NCBI GenBank assembly: GCA_026260175.1
Contig: JAKCWW010000302.1
Location: 54,212 to 118,211 of the forward strand
DNA length: 64,000 nt
DNA from: Reticulitermes lucifugus
Lineage: Eukaryota > Arthropoda > Insecta > Blattodea > Rhinotermitidae
Direction of reading: 5' to 3'
The notes under the pieces were generated by a model that did no database searches, was not told where the DNA came from, and saw only the letters and a list, made by a program, of their open reading frames with translations. Of the stretch, positions 24,006-35,930 are shown piece after piece; position 1 is the first letter of the stretch, and every line of letters begins with the position of its first letter. The translations under genes were made by a program, and so were the position numbers.

Positions 24006-25319
24006 AGATAGCTGAGTGGCGAACTTTGTTTTCACTATTCCCCTGTACATCTTCGGGAGTATTTTAAAGTAAAAAGAACGGATTTTGTGGAGGTCTTGTC
24101 TTTCTGTCTGTGGCCTAGTAATAACGCTTAAATAGTCCACAGTTTCTGTTAAAACTTGCAACTGCGGGCTTTTTACTAACAGGTGCTGGGAAATTCAGAT
24201 TTTAGGCATATTTATCTGTAATAAAATGTATTTAAGGCCTTAAGTGGACTTTTTCATCTATGCTCTGGACTGTTGATGAAATTTTAAGGAAATTCTTTAT
24301 GAGATATTTTAATAACTGTAACTTGTTATATTATTTTTATCCATATTCACTTATTATAAAGCTTGTTATGTATATGAGACCTTAAATTGGCCTTCCAGTA
24401 TAAGGAAACTTATTCCATACAACATTTCGCGTGTTTTGTTGAAATTCTGTGACAGAGGAAAGCACAAGAACACTACCGCTGGAAGTCTTGATGAACTGCT
24501 ATATGGCGTACACCCTTTCTAGTCTTGGTTATTAATGGAAATAGTCAGTACTGATGAAATGCACTGTTAATTCCCATCTTTTATGAACCAGAACATTCAG
24601 TTTTGCTTATTTGCCGAGGCGTTAGAAAGCAGAGCGGAGAGAGCATACATAGGCCGATAACCTTCACTGGAGCATCAGAACACAAAAGCACTGAACTATA
24701 TAACGCCTCATTATAATGAACTGCCATGTCAATCATCGCTTTCCATTGGTTCGCGCTAGAAGTGGTGGGAGTAATAACTAGATTCTAATTGCTTTATGCA
24801 TAGAGTTCTCCATGGAACATGCTCTTGATGTAGGAGAGGCTTTTAGCGCGTGAAGCAGGTAAAGTTGTGGAAACACCTCAGTTGTTTGCTCATAATCACA
24901 GATTGCTGCTACCATCAACAAAGGCACAATGTCGCGTTGGTTCGTACACACCAGTGCCACAGCGGGCGCTGGTGGAAGTGTGTACAGGTAACATCAAAAG
25001 TTTGTTAATTTGCTGTACTTTTGATTATGATGAATGCAGTTGTCTCTAAAGTAGCTAAAAACTGATCTGTACTTTATGAAGTCCCAGAAAAAATTGAGGA
25101 ATGTTGTAAGCCCACTATATTTGTACCTGCATAATACTAAACCCCCACCCCAATCGTATAGGCTTATATTTTAGAGTACATTTACGAATTACTTCTGCAA
25201 TTTTAATTTGCAGAGCAAAGTCCTAAGAGCCACACGGGTCATGTAGAAATCCCCTATCATTTTTTTTTTAAATCTGACATTTGGCTAGGCACTACCATGG
25301 TAGAAGACTTCGTACCTAA
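24006..25319. other. No feature recognised
   Basis: AT-rich DNA with short chance frames only. Confidence 0.5.
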
Positions 25320-25692
25320 AACTTATCATGATTGAACTGTATCCAGCCCGTATCCTTGCACCTGCCTCTTTAAGAACCGTTTTAATATCGTTCTACCTTC
25401 TAAGCCTAGGGCGTTCCAAATTGTCCCTTTTCTTCAGGTTTTCTGACAAAGCCTTTGCGAACTGTGGTCGCTCCCATTCGTATTACGTGCTTCGCCCATT
25501 CCATCCATCTTCATTTGATCATCTTAATAAAAGGTAGTGGAGGATACAATTTCTTAATCTCTTCTTTATTGACTTTTACTCCATCCTTACGTTACTTTCT
25601 CCCTTTGAGTCCAAATATTCTTCTCAGCCATCTAATTTCAAACACTCTCGGTCTGATTTCAGATGTTACAGTGATGACTGTGGTTTTCTAGG
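25320..25692 (-). mobile_element. LINE-C ORF2 C-terminal fragment
   Basis: On the minus strand, RVFEIRWLRRIFGLKGRK lies upstream, then MEWAKHVIRMGATTVRKGF and VRKPEEKGQFGTPRL follow, and RYNDIKTVLKEAGA ends it after a frame change. The order (RRIFG block, RMxWAxHV block, RPxLRRxxDIK block) is that of the tail after the reverse transcriptase in many insect LINEs. The sequence differs from LINE-A, so it is another family. It has stops and at least one frameshift. No 3' simple repeat tail is evident. Confidence 0.78.
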
Positions 25693-27117
25693 TTATGATA
25701 TCGTGCCGTTTGTTTGTTGGTTACAAGTGTTTCGAATGATTATTGTGCCACCATTTGCAGGGTACTAGACTACACTCTACTACACTTTCAGTCTATGATC
25801 TCACTTATTTTCAGAGATTTGAATTCCAAGATGAATGTAATTCCGATTAAAAACAGAATACTAAATTTAAGTACGTGTCTGTATGATGATACTTTATTGT
25901 ACTTAAGCTGCAGCTGTTTAATGCTTATTCGGTGATTCGATATTTAATATTTTCTGTAGAACCGAAAAAAATATTTGTTTTAGTGAATGTAATTCAGATA
26001 AGTAATAGTATAAGGTTTAGTCGTCCTTAGTGATATTTGTCTGTGTCAGAGAGTATTGATATTTAGAGCTATTATAGGTGATTGTCTCTTTATTAAGTTT
26101 ACTGTCTCTTAGATATGCGGAACATGTAGCACGCATGATATTCATTCATTCTTTCTTTCTACACCGGTCTTAAACTCCTCCCGATATGCGCTGGATTTCC
26201 AAGGACCGCTTCAGTCGAAGGACTTCCCCGTGTCTTTCATATTGTCACAGGGCGTTGTTATACAGGGCGAGGTTGAAGTAATCTCAGGGTCGTTGGCGAA
26301 TTATTTGAGGTTGTGTGAATAACTGTCAGTGTCCACGAAACGAATTTATTAAATAATCCAATCGGTGTCGCAGTTGGTCCTCTCAAATAATGCAAATAGC
26401 GTGATGACTGTCGCATTCTTTGTCCTACGCTTTCTTGACCGTTCACTGTCCAAGGTCCGAATTGAATTTAAACGAGTTCTTAACCGAAAGTGAGGAGAGA
26501 TGATCTTACGCTACACCAGTACGGCACTGAAATTCATACAGCTCACACGAGAATATATCTTCGAGAGTTCCACACAAGAATTAACTCTTTCCACAAGAAC
26601 TATTTCGCACCAGTGATCAGTCTCGCACAAGAACTCCTCTTCTCTCCACGAACTGAGTAACCAAGCAACCAAGTAACCTCTCTTCTCCCCAGAACTGAAT
26701 AACCTCTTGCTTAGGCGTGCAACCCATTATGATAACTTAACGCGTCTCCCCGTAACAAATTCGAATAGGTTCCACGGTCAGTGATTGGTGAGTTGTCACG
26801 CTAGACCACACACCACAGAAATAATTACTGAAATTAATACATCCTTAAGAATTTTCATTGGTAGACGTGATGGTGCGCTTCCACGGTCACCCTTCGGAAC
26901 TAACCCCCTAGACCCTATGTGAGGTCACGAAAACACTGAGCTGAGAACGTGACCGCACCGGACTGTACAAGATTAAAATAAAAGGTAAAGATTTTGTGAA
27001 CAGTAAAAGTCTTAAGCATTGACGGGACACCTGTGACATGCAGTTGTCTGCACCTGTTCACACTCTAGCTATAACACTTAAATTAATATTGAGATGGCCT
27101 ACAGGAACGATCCGTTA
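25693..27117. other. No feature recognised
   Basis: Nothing assignable. Short ATTC/TTCT-rich runs at 26147-26165 resemble LINE-B tail units but have no matching body beside them. Confidence 0.45.
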
Positions 27118-27880
27118 TAATTCATTCATTCATTTATTTATTCATTCATTAGCCTTTCTTGCGACAGGTCCATAGCCTCTTCCAAAGCGAGTTCTCCGCA
27201 GAGTACGATCTGGTGCTTCCTCTTTTAGTTTCCATATCCTCTCGTTTGGTTAATGTCATCCAGTGACCGCTTACGTCTTCTTCCTCGTCTGATAGTCCCT
27301 TCTATCTTTCCTTCCATAAAGTGTTTTACATGGCAGTTCCTACGCAAGATGTGACCAACCCAGTTATCCTTTCTTCATTGTATTATCGGTAGGATATTCC
27401 TTTTCTCCTTGGCTGTATGTAATACTTTATTGTTCACACTATTGGACCAACCGATCAAGTCCGTCCTTATCCAGCACCACGTTTCAAAACTTTCCAGGTA
27501 TTTCTGATCTACTTTCCGAAGTGTCCAAGTTTCAGCAACATACAAAGCTATGCTCCAAATGTAGCACTTTACTAGTTTCCTTTTTAAGTTAAATCCAATT
27601 TGCTGGTGAATAGAGTCTTCTTACCTTGATTTCAGGCTTCCGCCGCGATGTTGATGAAATCTGCGGTCTTCTGGGGTATTACNNNNNNNNNNNNNNNNNN
27701 NNNNNNNNNNNNNNNNNNNNNNNNNNNNNNNNCGAAACGTCGGTAAACAATTACCACACGACGCCGCGTAATACCCCAGAAGACTGCAGATTTCAGAGTC
27801 TTCTTGTTGAACGCTGCTTTTGCCGTAGCAATCCTGGACTTAATTTCACGCGTACATCCTGCATTATGTTATCATGCTGC
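27118..27880 (-). mobile_element. LINE-B 3' part, interrupted by foldback
   Basis: On the minus strand from about 27880: CTREIKSRIATAKAAFNKK, then (after the foldback at 27623-27794) KLVKCYIWSIALYVAETWTL, RKVDQKYLESFETWCW, DNWVGHILRRNCHVKHFMEG and RRGRRRKRSLDDINQTRGYG. It ends in AATGAATGAATAAATAAATG. These are the thumb and C-terminal parts of a LINE ORF2; the polymerase core is lost by 5' truncation. Stops break the frame. It is longer and better preserved than the other LINE-B copies. Confidence 0.88.
27623..27794. mobile_element. Foldback element nested in LINE-B
   Basis: The inverted arms read TCTGCGGTCTTCTGGGGTAT (27659 on) and ATACCCCAGAAGACTGCAGA (to 27790). An 11-bp direct repeat, AGAGTCTTCTT, lies at 27612-27622 and 27795-27805, and LINE-B reads on across it. 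A 50-N gap (27683-27732) hides the middle. CGAAACGTCGG starts the visible right part, the same edge as the hairpin motif at 58083. The outer left segment GATTTCAGGCTTCCGCCGCG recurs, inverted, in the element at 49396. It looks whole apart from the gap and has unequal arms. A Penelope-like origin is possible. Confidence 0.8.
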
Positions 27881-30060
27881 CCAAACAGTTGAAATATTCC
27901 ACATTCCACGTGATATAGGTGACAGATATAATCAGTATTGTAGTAAAAAATTCTGTAGAAAAGAGAAAACCTTGGAGCTGCAGACGGACGTGGTAGGATA
28001 CTGTTAAACTGAGTTTTAAAGAAATGGGATACGAGGATGTGAGGAGGATTTATGTGTCTCAGCTATAGGGCCCAGTTGTGGACTGTGAACATTAATTTTC
28101 TTACTCATAAGAGTGTGGTAACTTGTCTAGGTGAGGTAGTCTAAAGTTCTCATGAAGGGCTGTCTTGCAGTTCTGTAGAATTCTGACTTCGGTATATTGC
28201 AGTCGAATTTATTCACTCTTTGGGCTCTGCATAGTGTCCATATTTAATGTAAAATTAAACCCACAAAATTTTGGGGACACAGTCAGTCACGAAACTGTTC
28301 TAAGCCATTCAAAAGCACTGGGAAACGTGCATTACCCAGAGTTGTGGAATAGCTTTGCTGGTCGAGCCTAACTGCGTAGGTGTGTCACTAAAAACTTTTT
28401 GCCCGAGGACGGAGACTGATCCTGTCCCCCCCAAAAATGTTTTCAATTTTATTTTAAACGTGTACACTAGAAAAGTCCAAAAAGTTAATTATTTCACAGT
28501 GACTGTTTTAGTTCACCAGCATAGTTACGTAACGAGGATTTTCGTTATAGTAAGGAAGAACGAAATAGCCGTTCATAATCTGAAAATGTAATAAACGCAT
28601 TGATGCATTTATATTTAGGTGGGTATCATGTTATTTCCTTCAGAAGTTGGAGACTTTTAGTTTTCGGAGCGACGGAATTTATACTAACAGCCTAATCTAA
28701 CACAGCTTATAGGCAAAACTTATGAAGTTACGAGTATTAGGTGTCTTAAGTATGCGTAGACTATATTTCGCTCTTGAAATTTGTGAGTTTTTTTTACATG
28801 CGACAGTTATTTCATTAAACTTTCTGACAGACTGATTTTCGGAACGGAGATGCGTCTTGCATTCCCTTGGATAATTTTAAACTGTTATATAACTTCAACC
28901 TTTAAAAAGCAAAAATCAAATTTTTATGGAGGTTCTGAATCTCGTAATTTTGTTTCATGGCCTGTTCGTGTAAATACGGTCTATAATACAGTTTGTTAGT
29001 CATGTGGTATTTTTGAACAATTTTCTTGTTTTAGGGTGTAACTTCTATCAAAATATATGAAGTAGTTAGTATAGGAGCAACATGAAAACTGATAAAAATA
29101 AATTTAATACAGATTTTAGAACACCCTACACCTAGATTTCTGTAAGTCTTCCATTCAGAATATATGGTGGCTGTATTCTCGTGATTATACGTTCTGAGCC
29201 GTACTGTACTTTTAATCTAGTATGTACGCTGCACATATAAGCGTTCTATGCTTACATGACGGGAATAGGGAAATGTAATTATTAATTGAAGCATTTGATT
29301 AATTGATCCCGGAGTTTTGATCCCGTAACGAGACATGTAATCACATTTGTCCCTTCCATTTACCCCCACCACCTCTTACCGTGCCATTTTCATGCCACCT
29401 TGTTTACCCAAAGCTCGTCAAATGCTGTACACTAGATCTAGCTTGCGAGAGAAAGAGAGGGAGCTGTGACAGTCGATTTCATATTACAAGTGTGAGGTTG
29501 CACTTGTATTCCTGAAAGGTATGTTGATTGACATGTGCAAAGCGCTCATCAAGAGTGGCAGCCACTTGCGTGTTTTCTCCCGGGCGTTTATCACAGTATG
29601 TACAACGAGAACTTTCCCGAATACACAGCATTTGGGCTACGAACCTTATCAATTTTCACTGTGATATAATTATTGTAACATCGTGAGTAGCTGACGATTG
29701 CACAGATAGTTGTCGAAGTCCCATAAGCTTATGCAAGCAGAACGTTCATTTCAATGTCCTCAAGAGGCCATCACAGGTCTCAACAAGTGTTCCAAATAGG
29801 CCTAGACGTTTTAGACCCTCCCAAATTATGCAGAGTGTGTATACCTTTATGACAATTTTATTTATACCCTAATATGAAATTGTTGTTTGGGGGTCAGACT
29901 AAGAGAGGGCGCTATTTGATGTGATGCATAATAATGTTACCGAGATTCAATTATTTCAGTGTTCCTTAATCAACATCTATTGATATTCCTCGGAAAATTC
30001 CACCGAAAACAACACCGCGTGAGACTGGACATAGTGCGATAGTGCGTACGAGATGAATTA
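27881..30060. other. No feature recognised
   Basis: More than 2 kb without supported genes, arrays or transposon ends. Confidence 0.5.
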
Positions 30061-30074
30061 AACTAGATCAGGAC

Positions 30075-30353
30075 GCGGCCGTGCCATGGTTCAGGCGGTT
30101 AGTCGCCGGTCTCTCACCGCGGAGGCCCGGGTTCGATCCTAGGTCGGTCCATGTGGGTTTTGTGGTGGACAAAGTGGCACTGGGACAGGGTTTTCTCCGA
30201 GTACTTCGGTTTTCCTCTGTCAATTTCACTCCACTTGTGCTCCATTATAACGGAAAAGCAGAAGAAACTTCATCACAGGGTTGCAAAATAAGCCTTCAAG
30301 GCTGCGGTGCGTCCGTAGCATCTGCTACGGGGCCCTTCAATAAATAAAAGAAA
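30075..30353 (+). mobile_element. SINE-A, full length
   Basis: It begins GGCCGTGCCATGGTTCAGG and has the B box GGGTTCGATCC. The GACAAAGTGGCACTGGGACA body, the GCGTCCGTAGCATCTGCTAC hairpin block and the GGGCCCTTCAATAAATAAAAG end follow. Flanks AACTAGATCAGGA (30061-30073) and AACTATATCGGGA (30354-30366) differ at two bases and fit a target duplication. This copy is close to a family consensus. An 88-codon frame in it is incidental. Confidence 0.93.
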
Positions 30354-30404
30354 AACTATATCGGGATAGAATCCAGTTGCGGGATTTTCGGAATACTGTG
30401 TTTA

Positions 30405-30475
30405 TATTCTGTTTCGTAAAGGTCTGGGAATTTCGTGACTAGTTAAGCGACTACCAGTTTCTTATTTTTAATGAG
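30405..30475 (+). mobile_element. LINE-A 3' UTR remnant
   Basis: TTTCGTAAAGGTCTGGGAATTT is followed by CGTGACTAGTTAAGCGACTA and CCAGTTTCTTATTTTTAA. It parallels the LINE-A 3' UTR (GGGGAATTTCTTGACTAGCTG, then CTAGCTTCTCAAGAAGG). Only about 70 diverged bases remain, so this call is tentative. Confidence 0.45.
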
Positions 30476-31313
30476 GCGCCTTTTGTAATTAGCATTTTTC
30501 TGCCACCTACCGTCTCCGATTTCGACGGCGTTTTCACTGACTTAAGTCCTAGCTCGCATGAACTCGCTTCTCCTCCTATTTAACTTCATTACCCTGACTG
30601 CACTGAAAACTCTGAAAGATATGTTATTAATTTAATAAATTTCTCCTGGGCCCGACAGTTTTCGTTGTCATTTCTTTAATATGGGTTTTCGTGTAGCGTG
30701 CTTTCTTCCCACTGCGCAAGATGCAATTCACAAAACCGTGCCATAAAGCTGTCAAAAGAATATCTGATATCCATATTTCAGAACCTGCGCGTTCTTATCC
30801 ACGCTTCTAGTCTGTGATGGGCGTCATCGCTCTGTCACTTTTCCCTCGGGAAAGAAACATCCGGTATCCATTTTATAGAGGATGGAGTGTCCCCAGGGCT
30901 GGTCTTTCTGCGTCACAAGAAAGTGGAGTAAATCATTATTGAGGTAAATACATTCTTCGTCGCTTATCAGTGGATGTACATTTAAATAATTGTGCCACAC
31001 CCAAAGGTTCCCCTAATCCTGCGGTGTGAAAGTGACAATACGTTTTTTTCTCAAATAACAAACGCGAATTTAATGTGAATTTCCTGCACGTTATATTTCT
31101 TATAGAATTATTACAAATAATCGAATTCCGGTGTTCATTTATTTGTTAATTTGACGTCGTGTTTCTTAATACATGGTACCACGAACATTGGCCTGCAACC
31201 GACTGTTCTGATGGAAGTCCTTTTTTTAGTCTTTTTCGTCCCATGTGGCAGGTACTTAGTTTAACACTTTGCTACAAACCACGAATATTTTCTCAGACGT
31301 ATTCTTGACTAGG
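30476..31313. other. No feature recognised
   Basis: Nothing assignable in about 840 bases. Confidence 0.5.
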
Positions 31314-31322
31314 CATTCCTAC

Positions 31323-31554
31323 AGGCGTGGAACTCCGGCCGCTTGCTTGCTGTGATTGCGGGTTAAATCCCGCCGGGGGCATTGATATCTGTCCCTTGTG
31401 AGTGTTGTGTGTTGTCAGGTAGAGGTCTCTGCGTCGGGCTGACCACTCGTCGAGAGGATTCCTGCCGAGTGTGATGTTTCTGAGTGTGATCGTGAAACCT
31501 CGATAATGAGGAGGTCCTGGCCCACTCGGGGCTGTTGTACCATGGAAAAAAAGA
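31323..31554 (+). mobile_element. SINE-B, 5'-truncated
   Basis: It starts inside the tRNA-like head (GGCGTGGAACTCCGGCCGC), has CTTGCTTGCTGTGATTGCGG and the B-box region, then GTCAGGTAGAGGTCTCTGC. It ends GGGGCTGTTGTACCATGG plus an A-run. CATTCCTAC flanks it at 31314-31322 and 31555-31563. The missing A box implies it could not be transcribed by Pol III on its own. Confidence 0.9.
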
Positions 31555-31563
31555 CATTCCTAC

Positions 31564-32146
31564 GAACTCCAAGCAGCATAAGCCTGCTTAGTATCCTAAA
31601 ATAACCAAAGTATATAAAGAAGGTGTAATATATACCGCCAATCACGACACTGTTTATAACTCTTCTCCACTAGCTGGCGTACGGTGCAGACACACCTCTT
31701 CTTCTATACATGCTACTATCCGAAAACAGACTGGTTTTCAAAAACCGGGAAAACTCAAGTTTTAATAGAAAATTTAGAACGGTGTAATATACATAGGAAC
31801 TAAAAAACAGCACTATATAACAAATTCACAACCTAGGCCCTAGGTAACATCACCAAGGAAAAATACGATAGCGTTAACGTCTACAAACGGAGGGTAACAA
31901 TAACAATAAATTTAACAACATTTTGCTCGCACAAGGAGTACTGTTTTTAAAGCTTAATTTTAACATATTAAATTCATATATTTCTAAAGTAGCTACAGAT
32001 GTTTTGGCCTAACTAAAATGAGAATTTTTACGATTTTATACAGACCTTACCTTTTTAAGCAGACTAAAAGAATGAGTTCTCGGTCTTAATGCAGATTTCT
32101 TGTTTATACACACATAATTTTCTCCAAGTATTTTTATTATTGATAT
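31564..32146. other. No feature recognised
   Basis: AT-rich. If the motif that follows belongs to an element, that element could extend into this interval, but no second arm was found. Confidence 0.45.
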
Positions 32147-32172
32147 CTGATGATGGCCCTTGCGGCCGAAAC
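32147..32172 (+). ncRNA. Hammerhead-like hairpin motif
   Basis: CTGATGAT, a GGCC-CTTGC-GGCC stem-loop, then GAAACATGTTG. CTGATGA and GAAA on either side of a stem are the core blocks of a hammerhead ribozyme. Here an extra T separates the first block from the stem, or T pairs with G of the second block. The downstream ACATGT also occurs at 18238 and 45586. No inverted partner was found nearby, so this is a solo copy. Self-cleavage is unproven. Confidence 0.5.
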
Positions 32173-32811
32173 ATGTTGTATGTTTGAAAATATAAAAGAG
32201 CTATAAAGAATGTTTTGATTGACACTTCATGTAATGCCTTCATTATAGGTGTCACAATGAGATGTCTAAAAATTTCAAAGTGACAGAGTTGGCAATATAT
32301 TTATAGGGTGAAATATGAAAAGCTGTGGTCCTGGGGATTATAGTGCGGAAATTCCGGCAATGTTCAGTTATGCCTCTTTCTGTGTGTGACTGTGATATTC
32401 CATAAATATAATGCAATTCATATATATGTAAATATGACTCCCCCGAAGTCTCACGGGAGGATATAATACATAAACATAGCCAGAATCATCATTAAGCCAA
32501 TAATGAAACTTAATTACACCATTTATGACTATATAACTATTCCGCGTTCCTATTTATAACTACTACGCATACAAAATTATGTGAGCAATATAGGCATATT
32601 ACCTCCGAGCCGAACTGCAGTGTTCTCGTAAACTTCTGAACATGTCTGTTTTATATTGCGCTTAATTAAGACTAATTTAAATGCCAGAAATATGGGTAAC
32701 CGGAAGAATGGACCAATTATGTCCAAACTTTTCAAATTGGCCCACTGAAATATTTTATTAGTTCTAAGTGTATGGTTTTTAATACGTGTATTCAGAGCTT
32801 AATCTTATTCG

Positions 32812-32985
32812 CCGGTTTGTCACCGGGGAGATCAGATTCGGTCCAGGATAAGTCCATCTTGGATTTTGCGTAATAGTAGAAGTGGGAGAGGCTTTTTTTG
32901 GGGGGAATTTCGGTTTTTTCCTATCAATGTCATTAGAGGAGTGTCAGTCCTCTACCGCTGACGGTGTAAAGTCTTTGCTGTTGAG
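32812..32985 (+). mobile_element. SINE-A-like, very decayed
   Basis: CGCCGGTTTGTCACCGGGGA, then AGATCAGATTCGGTCCAGG, AAGTCCATCTTGGATTTTGC and TTTCGGTTTTTTCCTATCAA line up in order with the SINE-A head, B box and body. The GGCCGTGCC start and the GGGCCCTTC end are not recognisable. It may be an old copy or a sister family. Confidence 0.5.
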
Positions 32986-34140
32986 AGCTGCGGTAAATTC
33001 GTATAATGTGTCTCCTTCTCAGTCCTAAGCAAACTCATGTAATTGTGGATGAAAATGGCCTTTTAAAAGAAAGCACAAAACGAATTGTTAACTTGCTATA
33101 CAGTGTAAGGCGCGCTGTTAGCCGCTATCCCACCTGATATTTATCGTCGTTTTCCTCAGTTCCTGCAGCGAATGCTAGGATAGTAACTTAGAACATGAGG
33201 TTGCCTCCTTGCAGTTCGTCAGTTTCTAACCATTCTTTGTTATCTTCACATCTCATTCGACCATTGTCGTAACCAAAGGGGGGGGGGGAGCTGCCGGGCT
33301 GCAGCCCCCTACCCCCCAAAACGAAATTAAAAAAAAAAGATTTTGTAGACAAAATTATATCAAGTGTTTTAGGTGATTTACACTTCAGCCTAAATTAGCC
33401 ACTGAAATCGGCTGATGACTAGTACACTGAAATATTGAAAAATATAATGACTTTGTAGATTTTTACTTCGTCAGTTAGATTTAATTTTCCCTGTAACTTA
33501 ATTAGATGTCGGCTCGGAAATTTTGATATGATTTTCATAATATGCTTTTTAAAATGAAACATAAATTATATATAGCCTCAGGGTCAGCGTCCACCAAAGA
33601 AAAACGTTGGGTGCGCATATGCATTCGACAGTATGTAACACGTGCAGTCAAAGCAGTAAATTTAAAGAGCCTAATAATCAGTACTATAATCATTCTAAGA
33701 CTCCGGCCATTAGTTTGATCGACAGCAGTAATGCAGTCTATCCATTGTGGGCCCCGAGCGACATTAATGATGTTGTTTCCCACACGCCGCAAGTGGGAAT
33801 CGAACCCCAGTCACTGGCCTGTGGCTGTTGTTTTAGTGGCTCAGCAAACACGGATCACCACTGAGTACAATTGATCTATATTATTGTAACCATTGTCTTA
33901 TTGAGGTAACCGGTAAAGGTAGCTGGACGCTTGCATTATGGGAGGGAAATTGATTCCGAGTGCTAGTCAGCGATGTAGCAGACGTGCGTAATGTTCCTTC
34001 ATTCGTGTGATGCTAAATGCGGAGGGTCGTTCGTGTATTATAGCTTTCAGGTAAAGCTGGTGCGAGTGTAGTCTGAACGCATCACATTGAATAGACCTGT
34101 CATGTGTTAATCATTATAAAATGGTTAAACTTAGTATTCA
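32986..34140. other. Unassigned; G-run and tRNA-like trace
   Basis: A run of G at 33280-33291 follows GTCGTAACCAAA, reminiscent of CAGTGGCGTAACCAGGGG ends of hAT MITEs, but no second end was found. GTGGGAATCGAACCCCAG (33794-33811) looks like an inverted B box, but no full SINE or cloverleaf could be built. Confidence 0.35.
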
Positions 34141-34149
34141 GAAACCAAA

Positions 34150-34690
34150 ATATAGTATAACTAACTAACTACCTACCTACCTACCTAACTAACTAACTCC
34201 ATGGAGCAGAGTATTCATGAGAAACTAGCAGGTCGTCAGCTAGTCAATAAATTCCCCGCATTTTATGGAATCCGAATGTTCATTACACCATTTACAAGAG
34301 CCCGCGACTTGTCCCTATCCTGAGCCAGATCAATCCAGCCCATGCCTCCTCATCCCACTTCTTGAAGATTTATTTTAATATTATCCTCCCATCTACACCT
34401 ATGTCTTCCAAGTGGTCTCCTTCCCTCAGGTCTCCCCACCAAAATCCTGTATGCACCTCTCCGCTCCCCCATACTTGCTACATGCCCCGCCCATCTCATT
34501 ATTCCTGATTCTATCACCCGAATAATATTTGGTGAGCAGTTCAGATCATAAAGCTCTTCGTTATATAGTTTTCTCCACTTCCCTGTCACCTCGTCCCTCT
34601 TAAGCCAAAATATCTTCCTCAGCACCCTATTCTCGAACACCTCCAGCCTATGTTCCTCCTTCAATGTGAGAGTCAACATATATTGTCCTT
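34150..34690 (-). mobile_element. LINE-A 3' end with GTTA tail
   Basis: On the minus strand a 109-codon open frame carries EHRLEVFENRVLRKIFWLKR, the LYDLNCSPNIIRVI block, [40 protein letters not shown] and IKINLQEVG. These are in the order of the region after the reverse transcriptase of RTE/BovB-like or related insect LINEs. It is followed by the 3' UTR (CTAGTTTCTCATGAATACTC) and a tail of GTTA and GGTA units (34160-34198). The copy starts abruptly near 34690, a 5' truncation. This is the best-preserved coding stretch of the family here. Confidence 0.93.
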
Positions 34691-35592
34691 AGCTATAATT
34701 AAATAAAATTAATGCAACGTATGCTGAAATTATTAAAACGTAACTATTGCACTACCTACAATTGCCTGGTATCATTAGGAGGGTACTAATACGATTCTTA
34801 AGGACCCGGACTGAACCACAAAGACAAATGTTTAATTTAAGGTAAAGTAGTTTTCATTTGTCTTGTGTGGTGATATAGTACTACAGAGAAGCTCGTAATG
34901 AAGTTTCAGGTACACTTTGGCTATTTGTTAAAACCGTAACAGACTGTTATATATCTGATATCCTCATCTGACTTCTGCAAAGTTGTATGTGAATACGTTC
35001 AGTTCAGCCCCTGAGTAATAACAAGGCGTTCCGAACGGAACTCAAAGGGCCAGTTGTCCAGTTGCATTGATTTGTAGTCCCATAGATCCGTTGGCCCCTT
35101 CTTATTATTAAATTTTCTATGATACTAATGCACTTAAGTGTCTGAATTTGAAGGCAAACTAGTACATTGACTAAGAAGTATGTTAACCAGCGACGTTCAA
35201 TGAAACTGCGGTTCAAGGCCATCCGTAGGGTTGGCTGTCAGTGAATGTTAAAAAGGAAAAGAAACAAAAGTGGTAGAATGGTCGACTTACGAGAAAATAT
35301 TACCTGTCTAAGATTTGGTCACTGTCAAACGCATACTGCTTCTTAGTCCGCTTCGAAAAGGCTTCTGAGCCTTATCGACAGGACCTGAAGCGTAAAAGTG
35401 CAGTTTATGGAGTTCTTGTCGATGGTACATGAAAACGTGTTCCTCGAAATTCCAAAGTTTGATTCGATTACGTTAGTGGACAGCGTGAACCCTTAAAGTC
35501 CCTTTGGTTAATACGCGTTCCGCCCTTATAATTAAAAACCATGCATTTTACTCACGCATTGCATTTATGTGTTCTGTACGGTTTTAACAATA
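34691..35592. other. No feature recognised
   Basis: No gene or repeat recognised. Confidence 0.5.
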
Positions 35593-35670
35593 CAGGGCAT
35601 ACACATAAGAATGGTGCGGTTTCAAAATAATTCACTATTGATACCGCACCATTCTTTTGTTTATGCCCTG
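35593..35670. mobile_element. Short TA-flanked MITE, 78 bp
   Basis: Near-perfect inverted ends of about 28 bases: CAGGGCATACACATAAGAAT then GGTGCGGT on the left, and ACCGCACCATTCTTTTGTTT then ATGCCCTG on the right. Only about 22 bases separate them. TA lies on both sides (35591-35592, 35671-35672), as for Tc1/mariner-type insertions. It has no coding capacity and can form a strong hairpin. Confidence 0.8.
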
Positions 35671-35792
35671 TATACACTGATTGCTTTCCCAAACCTCATT
35701 AATTGAGTGATCTTTGTAGTGGAGAGGGAGTTTTAGTGTCTGTGAGGCAGGAACTGGAGTTGTTTAGAAGAATTAGTCATTCAAGAGCCCTG

Positions 35793-35930
35793 CGAAGGCT
35801 CAGACAGTTAGTCGCCGACCTCTCTCTGCGGAAGTCCGGTTTCGATTTCAGGTCAGTCCGTGTGGGAATTTTGGTGGACAGAGTGACACTGAGACAGGTA
35901 ACTTTCTAAGTACTTAAGTTCTTCGAAATT
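35793..35930 (+). mobile_element. SINE-A, decayed and 3'-truncated
   Basis: GGCTCAGACAGTTAGTCGCC, CTCTCTGCGGAAGTCCGG, the B-box relic TTTCGATTTCAGGTCAG, then TTTTGGTGGACAGAGTGACA and CTGAGACAGG follow the SINE-A order. The match fades after about 35925 and the GGGCCCTTC end is missing. Confidence 0.72.

Noticed and set aside
33265-33330. G-run with GTCGTAACC resembling a hAT MITE end
   Set aside because: No inverted partner end and no 8-bp duplication could be found.
33398-33440. CTGATGA and GAAA close together (33411 on), another ribozyme-like hit
   Set aside because: Only about three base pairs can form between them and the edges do not match the other copies.
33750-33850. tRNA-like or SINE-like stretch with GGGAATCGAACCCC
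   Set aside because: Only a B-box-like core is present. No matching head, body or second copy was found in the window.
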